From Cristatella mucedo (Eukaryota > Bryozoa > Phylactolaemata > Cristatellidae), in assembly GCA_009760855.2 (NCBI GenBank), contig WPIO01000017.1, forward strand, positions 2,747,501-2,811,500: a stretch of DNA of 64,000 nucleotides, in the 5' to 3' direction. Position numbers and translations under genes: made by a program. Under the pieces are notes generated by a model. That model was not told where the DNA came from and ran no database searches. It saw only the letters and a program-made list of their open reading frames with translations. Positions 24,243 through 36,600 of the stretch are shown piece by piece; within the stretch, counting starts at the first letter, position 1, and each line of letters starts with the position of its first letter.

Positions 24243-25855
24243 TTTTTCGACCTACGTCAATATAATTACCGCCTAGTCTCCCTTCTGCAATTCCTGTCAG
24301 ACACTGGAACGGGTCGTGGAGGGCCAGCTGAACTCATATATTGAAACTTCAAACCTTGCTAGTAAGTTTCAGTCTGACTTTAGAGCTATTTACTCCACAG
24401 AGTCAGCATTGCTTAGAGTGTACAACGACCTACTTTGGGAATGCAGACATAGGTCTCTGCTTGTTTTGCTCGATCTTTCGGCAGCTTTTGATACCATCGA
24501 TCATAAAGTTCTTCTAGAGTGCCTCTCATCTTGCCTGGGCATCACTGGCACTGCTCTGCAATGGTTCAGATCGTATCTCAGTGGGAGACTCCAGAGTATT
24601 GAACTGAATGGACAAAGATCATCCGAGGTACCTCTGAAATATGGGGTACCTCAAGGCTCCGTGCTAGGTCCTGTTCTTTTCACGGTTTATACTCTCCCTC
24701 TTGCTGATGTGATTGCCAAACACAATCTAGGCTTTCACTTCTATGCGGATGACACTCAGTTGTACCTTTGCTTTGACCCCTCCCAGCCTTCGATCACCTC
24801 GAATTCTCTCAACTCACTTGCTGCGTGTATTGATGACATCCACACATGGAATGGTAGCAAATTTTCTAAAACTAAACCATGATAAAAACAACTTACTAGT
24901 TACGGGCAAACCCAGTGTGATTCACAAATTGGAAAGACTGAAGTTCAAAATTGGCTCTGCCAGCATATCTCCTGTTGAATCAGCTCGAAATCTAGGTGTC
25001 ATGTTCCAAAGTGACCTCTGGTTAGACGACCACATCAGCTCCACGGTCAAGTCTGCCTACTTTCAGCTACGTAACATTGCTAAAATTCGGGCTTGTTTAG
25101 ATAAGCATACCACGTCTAAGTTGGTCTATGCATTTGTGACATCCCGTCTTGACTTCCGTAACTCACTGTTTGCTGGCCTACCGACATGTGCAATCAGGCG
25201 ATTACAGCTGGTGTAAAACTCCGCAGCTAGGCTTGTCTGTCATGAACGTCGCAGTTGCCACATCACACCACTTCTCGCTGACCTGCACTGGCTACTAGTT
25301 AAGCCATGGATCGACTTAAGGATTTTGTCGCTCACTTTTAGGTCACTTCATTCTTTGGCTCCAGCCTATCTCTCAGATCTACTCCCCCACCAGGCCAAGC
25401 ATCGTACCACCCGCTTTTCGGAATCCAACAGTCTAGAAATACCTCGTACAAACCTCAAATCCTTTGGAGACCGTGCATTTAGTTCGTATGCTCCCAAAGC
25501 CTGGAACTCACTACCGACTTGCGTCAGAACATCCCCTCACTTGACCACATTTAAAAAGAACTTGAAACACCTATTTAGGACAGCATTTAGTGGGTCCCTG
25601 TGATTCGTCCTTGATGTGCTGATGCGTGCTGACACTGTGCATGCTGCCACTAACCACATTTGCATGCTGACCCTGTGCATGTCATCCCTAACCATGTCAT
25701 TCATGTTGTTTATCAAGCATGATATTACTCACCATTTAATCGCATTTCACTTTGCAGCAAATGTAAAGCGCCTAAAAAGAGATTGAGTTCTCTGTGGGCG
25801 CTTTTTCAAGTGCATTACTATTATTGTTATTATTATTATTATTATTATTCAGGTT
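24243..25855 (+). mobile_element. LINE-A, longest continuous RT-bearing copy with complete 3' end
   Basis: A 5'-truncated CR1/L2-like element. The 24316-24882 frame has the reverse transcriptase blocks LLDLSAAFDTIDH, GVPQGSVLGPVLF and FYADDTQLYL. One extra base near 24850 shifts the frame to 24743-25216 (KFKIGSASISPVESARNLG, DDHISSTVKSAYFQLRNIAK). A CAA-to-TAA change ends it within [12 protein letters not shown] third frame (25325-25603) carries [20 protein letters not shown] to the terminal FRTAFSGSL. The 3' UTR and hairpin tail (AAGCGCCTAAAAAGAGATTG) with (ATT)n follow. It is inactive, since the endonuclease part is absent and the ORF is broken. Confidence 0.93.
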
Positions 25856-26204
25856 CTGTAGAATGTGCTGCAGCAGAAGAGACAACAAAAAACCTAATAG
25901 CCTAATGTGCTTGGCGATGCAGGGGAGGTAGTTATAATTCGTCGTTGAACGACGTCATAAACTAAATGCATAGATACCAGTTGGTTTTTTTAGAGCTGTC
26001 GATAAATATTTTCACACGCTGCACGTAACTTTAGTATGCACGACGTAGTCGAAAAACCTCGTATTACCCGAACGAGAGTTGCCGTCGTGGCAGGTGCGGC
26101 CATACTGTGAGGATTTCTTCGGCTGAGCACGTGTAACGAAATATCAGATAAGCAATCTTGTACGACATAAAAAGCTACTTTCAAGAACGTGGAAACGCAC
26201 TCTC

Positions 26205-26216
26205 TCTTTCGCTCTC

Positions 26217-26249
<33 letters not shown>
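26205..26249. repeat. (CT)n microsatellite
   Basis: About 45 bp of CT-rich repeat directly abut the 5' end of the LINE-A copy at 26260. Confidence 0.9.
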
Positions 26250-26259
26250 GGAGACCGTG

Positions 26260-26624
26260 CATTTAGCTCGTATGCTCCCACAGCCTGGAACTCCCTCCCG
26301 ACCTGCATCAGAACATCCCCTGACCTGACCACATTTAAAAGAAACTTAAAAACATACCTATTTAGGACAGCATTTAGTGGGTCCTTGTGATTCGTCTTCG
26401 ATGTGCTTATGCGTGCTGACACTGTTCATGCTGCCACTAACCACATTTGCATGCTGACCCAGTGCATGTAACCCCTAACCATGTTATTCATTTTGTTTGT
26501 TTTTCAAGCATGATTTTACTTACTATTCTATTGTGTATCACTTTGCAGCAAATGTAAAGCGCCTAGAAAGAGATTAAGTTCTCTGAGGGCGCTTTATCAA
26601 GTGCAATATCATTATTATTATTAT
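26260..26624 (+). mobile_element. LINE-A 3' end, young copy
   Basis: It starts within the coding end (GGAGACCGTGCATTTAGCTC) and runs to the hairpin tail and (ATT)n. Over about 345 bp I count only three substitutions against 35037-35405, including shared variants such as CTCCCACAGCCTGG and ATGTAACCCCTAACC. Both copies likely come from one recently active source. Confidence 0.9.
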
Positions 26625-26629
26625 ATTTC

Positions 26630-28320
26630 GTCTCTCTCTCCCTCACCTTCTCGTCAGTTTTACTCCGCTGCTTACGTCACCACTCAGTTCAGCTACTGCA
26701 CGCTTACCGAAGCTAAGCGAGCGCTCCACAGTTGCCATCTCGTCAGCCGAAAAACCAGCCATTGGCCTGCTATTGCTCGTCAGCGACTGCTCAGGCTGCT
26801 GCGTATGCACGATAGCGAAAGCCAATGCCGACACTTGCCTTGACTTTGCCACTTGTTTTCGTCGATTTTCGGATGCACAAGCGCAGACGCGATACATTAC
26901 CCTACGTCGCTGCCACGGCACGTGCAGGCGTTTGGATCTCAGAAATGCCAGAGGAAACTCAATCCATCGCCGCCTCCGGCTAGCTAGAGCTTAACGTGAC
27001 AGCTCCGATCGGGCGATAGAATTGGGCTAGGCGGGCCGGCTAATGTGGCTCCGATTTCGGATCGCGTCCCGAGCGCCGGCCAGATACGTGGTGCCGCGGC
27101 GGCCGCACTCTGCTCTCCTGGCATCGAGAGGCATTCGGCCTCTCTCATTTTCGCGACGGCTGCTCCGAAAAACAAGATAATTTGCTAAGGAGTCATTAGT
27201 CTCTCACTCGCACCTGTCTTCGAAGGGAAGCCAGCGGCTTCGGCGGCATAGGCGGTGGCGGCCGGCTGGGATGGGCGAGCTTCTAGCTGGGACTGAGACT
27301 GAACTCGAGCACCGCGACTAGAAACCGCTCCTAGATTTGCCTTTCATAACCCGATGACTTTCCGACGTTTGGCAAGTCTCATCTCCAGTCACGCTCGTTT
27401 GCAGAAGGCAGCGAATGAGCACAGCCTCGGTACCGGCGCAAGTCGGCCAATCGGCGCGGCAGTTTGGTGCCAGACGGCGACAAGTGGCTGTCTAGCACCA
27501 GATTGATTCAGTCGATCTCTGGCCGAGCTCCCTGAAACTCGTGACTCGTCCTATCGCTTTTAAACTTCTCCGTAATCTATCCATCGTCGAGCTCAGCTTG
27601 TGAAAGTTGGATGGCACGTGGGTCTGGCGGTCTTCAGGCGCCCATTTGCATTCCAACGAAGCGATAACGCTAGCTCGTTTAAACAAGCGCGTGTAAGGCT
27701 CGAGGCACTGGCTTATTCACATTCCAACAATACGGTGGAAGCCTGATAGCCCGCCCAAGCCGTAAGCTAACCCCGCCCAAGCCGTAAGCTAGGGACCGTT
27801 GGCTATCGTCAACACGCCGCCTGGCAAGCAACTACGCAAATGTTACCGACCAGATTAGCCAACAGCCCAGTCGAGAAGGCTTTCACAGATGTCAGGCGAT
27901 CAGTCAGAGCCGTATAAAACGGCTATAGTTCATTTGCATCTGCGTAGGCTAATAAAATATTACCTGCGTACGATGAAATCGCTGCGATATGATACGTTCC
28001 TCGATGCGTGGCGATGCGCCTCCATCCACGATGCTCTTTGCCGAGATGGGGTGCTCGTCACCGAGATGGGATGCTATGCCTCCGTTCGCCTTAATGCGAT
28101 GTGCCTCCATGCGACACGAGGCGATGCGCCGAGATGGGATGCTATGCCCGAGATCCTCGAAGCGATGCACCGAGCCGCTGCCGAAGTGTCGAACCCAGCT
28201 CGTGAAGTCGAGATGCAGGTGCAGTCATGGCGTCGACCGTCAGAGAACTACGAGCCAAGCCGGCCAACAACAGTCTCTTGGTGAAACTGAAGACCTTGGC
28301 GATCGTGCGGCGTAAATTTT
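26630..28320. other. GC-rich block with GATG-type degenerate repeats
   Basis: CpG is frequent. A 20-bp unit (CCCGCCCAAGCCGTAAGCTA) is duplicated at about 27750-27793. From 28000 to 28170 there are degenerate repeats of GCGATGCGCC and CCGAGATGGGATGCTATGCC that make long overlapping ORFs. No protein family is recognised. Confidence 0.4.
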
Positions 28321-28546
28321 TCACCCTGTGCTATTTATTGAGAGCAAGCCTACGGGTGTCTTGAGTTCCTTCTGAAAATAGCGGCACTTAAATCCCCGAC
28401 AGGAGAGATGATGTCAGCGTCTTGCTGCCCTTGTGTAGCGAACTGAGCTATCTTCTGGCAAACGGGAGATCGTCGGCCCAATGGCGGCCCGGGTCGCAGG
28501 AACTTCTCTCAGCAACAAGCGATAGCCAAAGCAAGCAGTTGCATCC

Positions 28547-28698
28547 GTGAGAGGAGAAATGGTCTCGGCCTGCCTTCCGGGAAGAGCCGTCGTACAGACG
28601 TGTCTGCGCTTGCCGTCCGACCCCAGCTATCAGCTGTCGGTAGCAACTGCTGAGCACCATCACCGAGATTGCCTTCATCGAGATTGCCTTCATCCTCA
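28547..28698 (+). other. Possible first exon or 5' UTR ending in a strong donor
   Basis: An open stretch ends at CATCCTCAG followed by GTAAGTGC, a near-ideal donor. Just before it CGAGATTGCCTTCAT is tandemly duplicated. No partner exon could be assigned downstream, and the encoded 51 residues match nothing I know. It may be a chance donor. Confidence 0.25.
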
Positions 28699-28869
28699 GG
28701 TAAGTGCGACCACTGCACACGGGCATAGAAGAAAATCAGCACGTGACCCGTGTGACAGACCGGCAGCCTTGCTGGGGAAGCCGAGTAATATGATCTGCGA
28801 CCTGTTTCGCATTGCTGCATCGACACTCGCTAGAAAGCTAGGGATTACTGCCATTTAGTTTCAACCAAG

Positions 28870-30060
28870 CCAACCAAGATGACAGAGAGAAGATTGAATG
28901 ACAAAGTTGGGCAGCAGTAAACGAGAAACAGGAAACCTTGCCCGTTTCAAATTACACAGCCGGCCAGCCCTTACGAGTCGTACCTGGTTCGAGGTACCCT
29001 AAAAAAACGTGCCTTTGCAAAGGGCGCTAGCCATATAGCACAGTGACCTGTACGCATTGGCAAAAAAACGTGATTAGAGGAAGTCTTCGAGGACATGGAC
29101 AGCACACGAAGCATCAAGCACTGATGCCAGACCGCCTGCAAGCAGCACTTGCAACACGTTGTAAACACGTTGCCGCCAACTAGATTCGTGAAGGCACACA
29201 CGATAAAAGTACGAGCTTACCCGCTACAATACGGGAATATAGAGTGTCACTGAAATGTGGGAGCCATTCAAATAGGGCTCTTATAAAAACTGAATCAATA
29301 GCCCACGGGTAAAGAAACAGTCACGTGTACATCGTACGCACAAATGTACGAGAGCCACGAAAACAAAACCAAAACTACGCCATCCAAACTTGGGCAGAAA
29401 GCAAGTCCCGTCTACAATAAATGTCAAAAAACACGATAGCCACTCAAAAATGGCTCCGATCGTAACGCAATCGTCCGATCTTACAGAAATTGTGTGAGCG
29501 TCAAAAAAATGCTTCTCCAAAAGCACCAAGACCGAGGGTCGAGCGTCGGCTCTTTTAACCGTGCCCAATGAAGACTCGACCAAGAAACATCCAAATATCG
29601 AGATCTGATCTTCTGAGATTTTTAGTAACGAATCAGCTTGAAAATCGCACTAGATATCTGTAGATTCTGGCCACCCATCACAGAGAATCGTCATCATTTA
29701 TCTGACTAGGCACGTCGATATCTCGTTCCCGAAATTTCCTTACGTGTCGAACCCTTATTACCAAAGAGTTTTTACCGTGAGCTTGCTTCGCGTAAACCTA
29801 CATAAGCTGTACTGTAACTTGCTACCTAATCGGTACTTATTTCTCCTCACAGACTCTCAGAATAACTTCCATGAAACACACAAGGTGAGACAAGCACTCG
29901 TGCACGCATATTTGCAAATATGCTCCCTCAAAATATGGCCGAATAGAAAATACGAAAAAATTGACGCTAAGCCACAGCAAGCGCACTTTTCAAAGAATGC
30001 TAGACATGCGACCGCAGACGGCATTATCGCAAGCAATGCGCAGCTACTGGGCACACCACC
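28870..30060. other. No gene recognised
   Basis: A 100-codon minus frame (29281-29583; VESSLGTVKRADARPSVLVL) looks fairly varied but has no identifiable domain. Nothing else is seen. Confidence 0.3.
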
Positions 30061-30075
30061 GAGTGATTTCCGTAG

Positions 30076-30150
30076 AGGACTCGAGGGAGCGAGGAAGCTG
30101 AAACTGGTGCAGCAGCTCAGCTACGTATGAAAGAGCCAAGCCATGGCAAG
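30076..30150 (-). mobile_element. LINE-B internal fragment
   Basis: GCTGAAACTGGTGCAGCAGC and TATGAAAGAGCCAAGCCAT match 60177-60230 of the LINE-B copy (reversed [13 protein letters not shown] region). Confidence 0.55.
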
Positions 30151-30934
30151 TCTTAAGGATCAGCGCAAGAACTAATCAACCGATCTCGAAAGTGAGGCCA
30201 AGGCACAGTGTTTGTTATCTAAGGAGGCACCACAGTTTAACCCCCATTTAATTGTGCTTGGTGGTAGGCATATGTAAATTTGCAAGTTTTTTTATTTCTA
30301 ATAGGAGCTAGCTCGCAGTCGCTGCTCTTTGCGTCAAATTCCTCGATATGGCTTTCTAGTCTGTACATCAGAAAAGTTAATTTAGAGGCGTCTTTGGCGA
30401 ACCGTAGTCGTTCATTTTGATGCTACCAGCTTTCTGCCTCCTCAAATCAAATCAAAGTTCTGCCTTTAGAGAGCTTGAGGGTCACAATTAGCAGCCCCCG
30501 TTGGGTCTATTTGGTATGCATGCACATTGGCCCTCATTCATCTCTACATTTATTACCGCCGTGAGCGCTTACCTTAACTTTTTTTTTATAACCACTTTAG
30601 GCTGAGATGTGGGCTCAACGTCAGCAACTTTAAGCGTTTGGTAAAATCGCTGGTGCCCAGACTCTGGCTGCCAGTGTCTAAAGATTGAAACCTACTGCAG
30701 GCGGCAACGAGTATCTTATTGACAGGCTGAGCTCTTGGCCTCAATACTCCTGAGGTCTACTCTCGAGACTCTGCAAGCCGACTAATCTCAGTTTGACTGA
30801 CAGGCTGCTCTGCCGATCAGACCTCTTTAGTTCTACCGTGTCTTTCTTGTAGAAACTATTCATTACGGGCTTAGCTTATTTCAAAAAGTCTGCATTTCAA
30901 TAAAACTCAATGCTATTCGGGGCTCCGTTCGTGC

Positions 30935-31067
30935 GCTCTCTCTCTCTCTCTCTCTCGCTCTTCTCTCTCCCTCCCTCCCTCTCTCTCTATCTCTCTGTTC
31001 TACTCTCTCTCTACTCTCTCTGCTCTGCTCCCTCTCTGTGTGTCTCTCTTCCTCTTTCTCTCTCTCT

Positions 31068-31161
<94 letters not shown>

Positions 31162-31195
31162 ATCTCTCGATCTTTCTCGATGCCTCTCTCTCTCT
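30935..31195. repeat. Long (CT)n array
   Basis: About 260 bp of CT with CCCT, TCTG and TTTC variants. The Ser/Leu ORFs in all plus frames are artefacts. Confidence 0.95.
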
Positions 31196-31629
31196 TTTTA
31201 CTTCGCTTGCTTTGTCTTCCTCAGCTTCGGTCTCTCCTTTAACCTTGCTATTGTAGCCAAAAAATGTGACTTGGATTCTCAAAACCACTCCTGCAACCAG
31301 TGACGTTGTGATTGCTCTTACTACATTAGCATCTCTGCGGAAACCTATGGCAACAAGCCTATTCTCCCAACACATTTCAAGTATGGGAAACTCGTGTTAG
31401 CCTCATGTGACGCCGATACTGCGTCAGATTCTCGCAGCTGACATTTTTAGTCTTCGTTCTATCCCATCTTACTCTTCTTAATCTATGCTGCTAATTTCTA
31501 TCATTCGTCTTTCTCGGTTTCACTAAATACTATTTTTTCTGAAGTAAAGCCCTGGTAGTTATGGTGCTGCCTGGCTTCGCTATCATTTCTCGATGATAAT
31601 ACGTGATTGTAATAACTGTAAAGCATTTT

Positions 31630-31760
31630 TATTGCACCCTATATGAACTGCATCTCTTTCTATGCCGCTCACATAAAGTAGAAGAGAAGGATACTTGCTG
31701 ATTAATGGCAATAAAAAGCGCGACTGCAGCACACGCAAGCATATGAAGGACAATTCAAGT
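31630..31760 (-). mobile_element. Decayed LINE-A tail
   Basis: GCACCCTATATGAACTGCAT, TCTCTTTCTATGCCGCTCAC and GCATATGAAGGACAAT resemble the reversed hairpin tail and 3' UTR, with heavy divergence. Confidence 0.35.
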
Positions 31761-32159
31761 TGACAAGGCGAAAGTTGTAAGCAGTGGATGGGTTCTTATT
31801 ATCAGCTTGAGTTTCAAGAAAATGCAAATAATATTAGTGGCAAATGGGAGTGACACTAACATTTGCCGATTGTAGGTTGCCGTTTCGTATGAAAGCAAGC
31901 GCGTGTAACCGCTCAGGAAGTGTAATGCAGCCATCCTCCGTTCTGTTATCGACTCTCACCAAGTATGGCTGGTGGTTAATGTAACATGGTTGTATCTGGC
32001 GCACTCACACCGTGCGACTTCCACGAGTTCGCTACCGCCACAAAGTCATGGTGACTAAGTAAGCGTTAAGCTGATCGCGTGTGCAGGTCAAATCCGGTAG
32101 CCAGCAGCCTTGACCTCAATCTTAAAAGAGCAGCTGACTCAGAAGAACAGTCTGGCGGG

Positions 32160-32520
32160 CATAATGATAATAATATAAATAACAACAAAACATGCCCATA
32201 GTGACGCGAGAGAACTTAATTGCAGAGTAGGCATTTTGCATATGCTGGAAAAGAAGCATGCCAACTGACTAGTGATGAAATACAAAACCCGCGCATGCAC
32301 AAGCCTCTAGAAGACAACTCATGTGAAATCCAGAACAAACGGTGCATGAGAAAAATTGGTTTAAAGCTTCCTTTAAAAAGTAATTGAGTAAGGCATGTTT
32401 CGATGTTAGTCGATGGCGTCCTACAGGCTTGGTGAGTACAAATACTGATGGCACGGTCTCAGAAGGATTTGCAGTTGGCCAGAGGCACAGTTAAATGAAT
32501 TTGAGTCAGAGCATCGGGTG
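32160..32520 (-). mobile_element. LINE-A 3' fragment, diverged
   Basis: The plus strand has (ATAAT)n, then GACGCGAGAGAACTTAATTG and GCAGAGTAGGCATTTTGCAT, then reversed 3' UTR and coding-end similarity (GGCACGGTCTCAGAAGGATT) up to 32520. It is more diverged than the neighbouring copy. Confidence 0.6.
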
Positions 32521-32526
32521 CTACAT

Positions 32527-34015
32527 TTTGAAATAAGAATAATAAAAAATAACTCACTTAGCAAAGCGCCCTCAGAGAACTCGACCTCTTTACATTTTCT
32601 GAAAAGAAAATACGATCGAATGGTTAGTGGTGGCATGCTAAATCAACAACAAGAACAACATGGATGGGTATGACATGTGCAGGGTCACCATGCAAGTGTG
32701 GTTGGTGGCAGCATGCACAGTGTCCGCATGCACAAGCAGATAGAGGTCGAATCACAGGGACGCACTAAATGGTGTGATAAAGAGATGTTCTTTAGTTTAT
32801 TTTTTAAATGTGGTCAAGTCAGGGGACGTCGTGACGCAAGTCGTAAGTGAGTTCAAGGCTTTAGGAGCATACGAACTAAAGGCAGAGTCTCCAAAGGATT
32901 TGAGGTTTGTACGAGGTGTAGGTAAGCAGTTAGATTCGTAAAAGCGGGTGGTACGATGCTTAGCCTGCTGGGGGAGTAGATGTTAGTGGTAGGCTGGAGC
33001 CAAAGAATAAAGTCACCTAAAATTGAGTGGCAAAACCTTGAAGTCGATGCATTGCTTGACCGGGAGCGAGTGCAGGTCGGCGATAATTGGTGAGATTTGG
33101 CAACTGCGACGCTCACAACAGACAAGCCTAGCTGCAGAGTTTTGCACCCGCTGTAAGCGCCTGAGTGCATAGGCCGGAAGACCAGCAAGCAGTGAGTTAC
33201 AGAAGTCAAGACTGGATGTCAAAAATGCATGGACCAATTTAGATATGGAATCCCTGTCTAAACAAGTTCAAATTTTAGCAATGCTATGAAGCTCAAAGTA
33301 GGCAGACTTGATTGTGGACCTCACGTGGTCGTCTAAAAAATGTCACTTTGGAACATGACACCTAGATTTCGCGAAGATTCAACAGGAAATATGTTGGCAG
33401 AGCCGATTTTGAGCGTTGACTTTTCCAATTTCTGAATCACACTTGGTTTGCCCATAATTAGTAGGTTGGTTTTATCATTTAATTTAAGAAAATTTGCTGT
33501 CATCCATGTGTGGATGTCATCAATATACGCAGCAAGGAGGTTGAGAGAATTAGACATGCTCGAGGGCTGGGAGGGATCAAAACAAAGGTACAACTAAGTG
33601 TCATCGGCATAGAAGTGAAAGCCTAGATTGTGCTTGGCAATCACATCGGCAAGAGGAAGAGTATAAACCGTGAAAAGAACAGGTCCCAGCACGGAGTCCT
33701 CAGGCACCCCATATTTCTGAGGTTCTTCGGACAATATTTGTCCATTCACGTCAATACTCTGGAGTCTCCAACTGAGACAGGCCCTAACGCATTGCACAGC
33801 AGAGCCAGTAATTCCCAGATGGGATGAGAGGCGCTCAAGAGGGGCTTGGTGATCGATAGCATCAAAAGCTGCCGAAAGATCGAACAAAACAAGCAGAGAC
33901 ACTCTGCCCATGTCTACACTCCTAAGTAGGTCGTTGTACACCCAAAGCAATGCTGACTCAGTGGAGTGGTAAGTTTTAAAACCAGGCTGGAACTTACTTG
34001 CAAGGTTCGAAGTTG
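32527..34015 (-). mobile_element. LINE-A, RT-bearing minus-strand copy
   Basis: The tail is at 32530-32600. Coding sequence then reads backwards through [20 protein letters not shown] (33013-33237), LKIGSANIFPVESSRNLGVM (33333-33593), and the RT blocks LFDLSAAFDAIDH and FHFYADDT. A premature TAG replaces the Gln right after FYADDT. The usual PQGSVLGP motif reads PEDSVLGP. The 5' truncation is near ETSNLASKFQ at about 34015. Confidence 0.92.
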
Positions 34016-34019
34016 AAGG

Positions 34020-34425
34020 ACTCGTACAATGGTTCCGTGGATTTGAGAAGCGAATCGAGAAGAATCGAGCGGAGCAAAGAAACAAACAAAGAAGCAACGG
34101 AGCTCTGCCAGCTCTGCCGGAGCTGAAGGGAAAAGAGATGATAAATAAAAATAAAGGAAAAATCCTGTCAAAGGTGGTCAAATTAGTATGCAGCCAAAGT
34201 AGTGGGGCCTCCTAGAAAACAATGCCGTCCGTGTAGACGCCGCCGCCGCCGCCGCCGTCGGGTGCTGATGCCGCTTGGTGTGCGTCAGAGATTAGATGCA
34301 GCAGGCTTCTCGGTGACTACCCGGTGCACACTTTTCTGTATTTCTTGCTCTGCATGTGCTGTTGGTGTTTTTAGCGCTATACAAGTCGTGCCGACGGTAT
34401 AATTACATACGCTTCTTCAAATTTT
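34020..34425. other. Spacer between opposed LINEs, with (CGC)n
   Basis: Contains a (CGC)n run at 34238-34259 and no gene. The first 23 codons of the open frame that continues into the next LINE (34356 onward) are flank sequence, not LINE. Confidence 0.6.
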
Positions 34426-35418
34426 CAGCAAATTTTCTAAAACTAAACGATGATAAAACTAACTTACTAGTTATGGGCAAACCTAGTGTTATTCAGAAAT
34501 TGGAAAGGCTGACTTTCAAAATTGGCTCTGCCAGCATATCTCCAGTTGCATCAGCTCGAAATCTAGGTGTCATATTCCAAAGCGACCTCTCGTTAGACGA
34601 CCACATCAGCTCCACAGTCAAATCAGCCTATTTTCAGCTTCATAACATTGCTAAAATTAGGGCTTGTTTAGATAAGGATACCACGTCCAAGTTGGTCCAT
34701 GCATTCGTGACATCTCGTCTCGACTTCTGCAACTCACTGCTTACTGGCCTACCAGCATGTGCGATCAGGCGATTGCAGCTGGTGCAAAACTCTGCAGCTA
34801 GGCTTGTCTGTCGTGAGCGTCGCAGTTGCCACATTACTCCACTTCTCGCCGACCTGCACTGGTTACCAGTCAAGCAACGGATTGACTTCAAGGTTTTGTC
34901 GCTCACTTTTAGGTCTCTTCATTCTATGGCTCCAGCCTATCTTTCAGATATACTACCCCATCAGGCAAAGCATCGTACCACTCGCTTTTCGGAATCCAAC
35001 AGTCTAGAAATACCTCGTACAAACCTTAAATCCTTTGGAGACCGTGCATTTAGCTCGTATGCTCCCACAGCCTGGAACTCCCTCCTGACCTGCATCAGAA
35101 CATCCCCTGACCTGACCACATTTAAAAGAAACTTAAAAACATACCTATTTAGGACAGCATTTAGTGGGTCCTTGTGATTCGTCCTCGATGTGCTTATGCG
35201 TGCTGACACTGTTCATGCTGCCACTAACCACATTTGCATGCTGACCCAGTGCATGTAACCCCTAACCATGTTATTCATTTTGTTTGTTTTTCAAGCATGA
35301 TTTTACTTACTATTCTATTGCGTATCACTTTGCAGCAAATGTAAAGCGCCTAGAAAGAGATTAAGTTCTCTGAGGGCGCTTTATCAAGTGCAATATTATT
35401 ATTATTATTATTATTATA
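34426..35418 (+). mobile_element. LINE-A, 250-codon intact C-terminal ORF2 part and complete 3' end
   Basis: This is the best-preserved coding copy: open to the natural stop at 35177 without a break ([60 protein letters not shown], to FRTAFSGSL). It is 5'-truncated just after the YADD part of the RT. The 3' UTR, hairpin and (ATT)n are complete. The end portion is about 99% identical to 26260-26624. Confidence 0.95.
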
Positions 35419-35426
35419 CGCTTACA

Positions 35427-36152
35427 TGTACCCAGGCTGGGTTCGGTTGGTTGGGACCGGACGGCTATAGTGAGGGTTAGGGTCACCGGCTAGGCCGGGG
35501 TCAGACCTATGCATTGCCGGATGTATGTGGTGACGAGAGGTCACCGGGGCTTTTGGGTACGGGAAGTTGGCCAAGTAAGTCGTGGTGTTGGAGGCTCCCG
35601 GTCTCGCCGAGTTATGCACCTGGATTCGTGCAGGCGTGCTCCGGCGATGCTGCCACGCACGCAAGGGAACGAGTACCCAAGGCCCGAGCGGAGCGGGATA
35701 GCTCGCTCGTTGTTGACTTGTTTTTATTCCGCGTTTCCCGTGTAGCGTGTTCGTGACCCCCCCCCCGTGTGTTGGCGTCTTTCGGTGGAAGCTTACGACT
35801 GTGGTAGTTGTCGGCTCGGACTAGCCAGCAGTCACTCAGCCAGCCGGGTTTTGGACGGCGTACACTCGTACTGTTGGACTCGGAGTCGGTACAACGACAG
35901 GACTGCGGAAGCCGACTGACCCCAACTAACACGTTTGTTCGCGCTTGCTGCGTCATCTCGCGCTCCCATAGTGTATAATGTATAGGATCCTCCCTGTAGA
36001 CTTGTTTAGTTCACCTGTTGTTGATGGCGCATGCGTTATAAAGATGTTTAACCTGACGGCCGCTCGTCTTACCCTAGCTCGGCGGCATGGCGAGCGGCAG
36101 CGTGGCCGGAGTATGGCGGGAATTAGCCTCTGACCCCTGGAACCCGGTTACA
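35427..36152. mobile_element. Solo LTR, copy 1 (726 bp)
   Basis: It begins TGTACCCAGGCTGGGTTC and ends GAACCCGGTTACA, so the ends are TG...CA with a short terminal inverted repeat. The flanks carry a 4-bp duplication TACA (35423-35426 and 36153-36156). It aligns end to end with 37195-37918. No internal gag/pol sequence or second LTR adjoins it. It contains GTTATAAAGATG at about 36035, a possible TATA-type element. A Gypsy-like LTR is likely from the TSD size; the superfamily is inference. Confidence 0.85.
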
Positions 36153-36156
36153 TACA

Positions 36157-36293
36157 TGCTTTCTATGATCAAGCATGATATTACTCATCATTCAATTACA
36201 TTTCCCTTTGCAGCAAATTTAAAGCGCCTAGAGAGAGATTGAGTTCTCTGAGGGCGCTTTATCAAGTGCATTATTATTATTATTATTATTACG
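36157..36293 (+). mobile_element. LINE-A 3' UTR and tail
   Basis: ATCAAGCATGATATTACTCA, CCTTTGCAGCAAATTTAAAG, the full hairpin and (ATT)n. It is a short 5'-truncated copy abutting the solo LTR. Confidence 0.85.
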
Positions 36294-36524
36294 ATGCGGA
36301 ATGGCCAGGGATTGAAAGATAAATTAAGCGGCCCACTAAGAAAAAAGAAAAATTATAAAATCAGTCAGCTTCATCTGGTTTTACCTCTAATTTTTCCATT
36401 TGGTCTCGCATTCTTCTATACGGCGTCTCTTTGAATGTAAGTGCAGCATACTTGGTCTTAGAGCAGTGAAAGTCTCGGTACGCCGTATGTAGGCAACTTT
36501 ACGCAGCGAACGGTGCGAATAATG

Positions 36525-36600
36525 CTTTTGCAGCAAATAGAAAATGCCTATAAAAAGATTGAGTTCTCTGAAAGAGCTGTATCAAGTGTGTTATTATCCG
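36525..36600 (+). mobile_element. LINE-A tail-only copy, diverged
   Basis: TTTTGCAGCAAATAGAAAAT, then GCCTATAAAAAGATTGAGTT and CTCTGAAAGAGCTGTATCAA. The hairpin arms carry substitutions. Confidence 0.7.

Noticed and set aside
30910-31303. Three overlapping Ser/Leu-rich plus-strand ORFs of 72-110 codons
   Set aside because: They are translations of a (CT)n array; every frame is open by composition.
34356-34425. An N-terminal leader fused to the LINE-A ORF at 34426
   Set aside because: The first 23 codons are chance-open flanking sequence before a 5'-truncated LINE.
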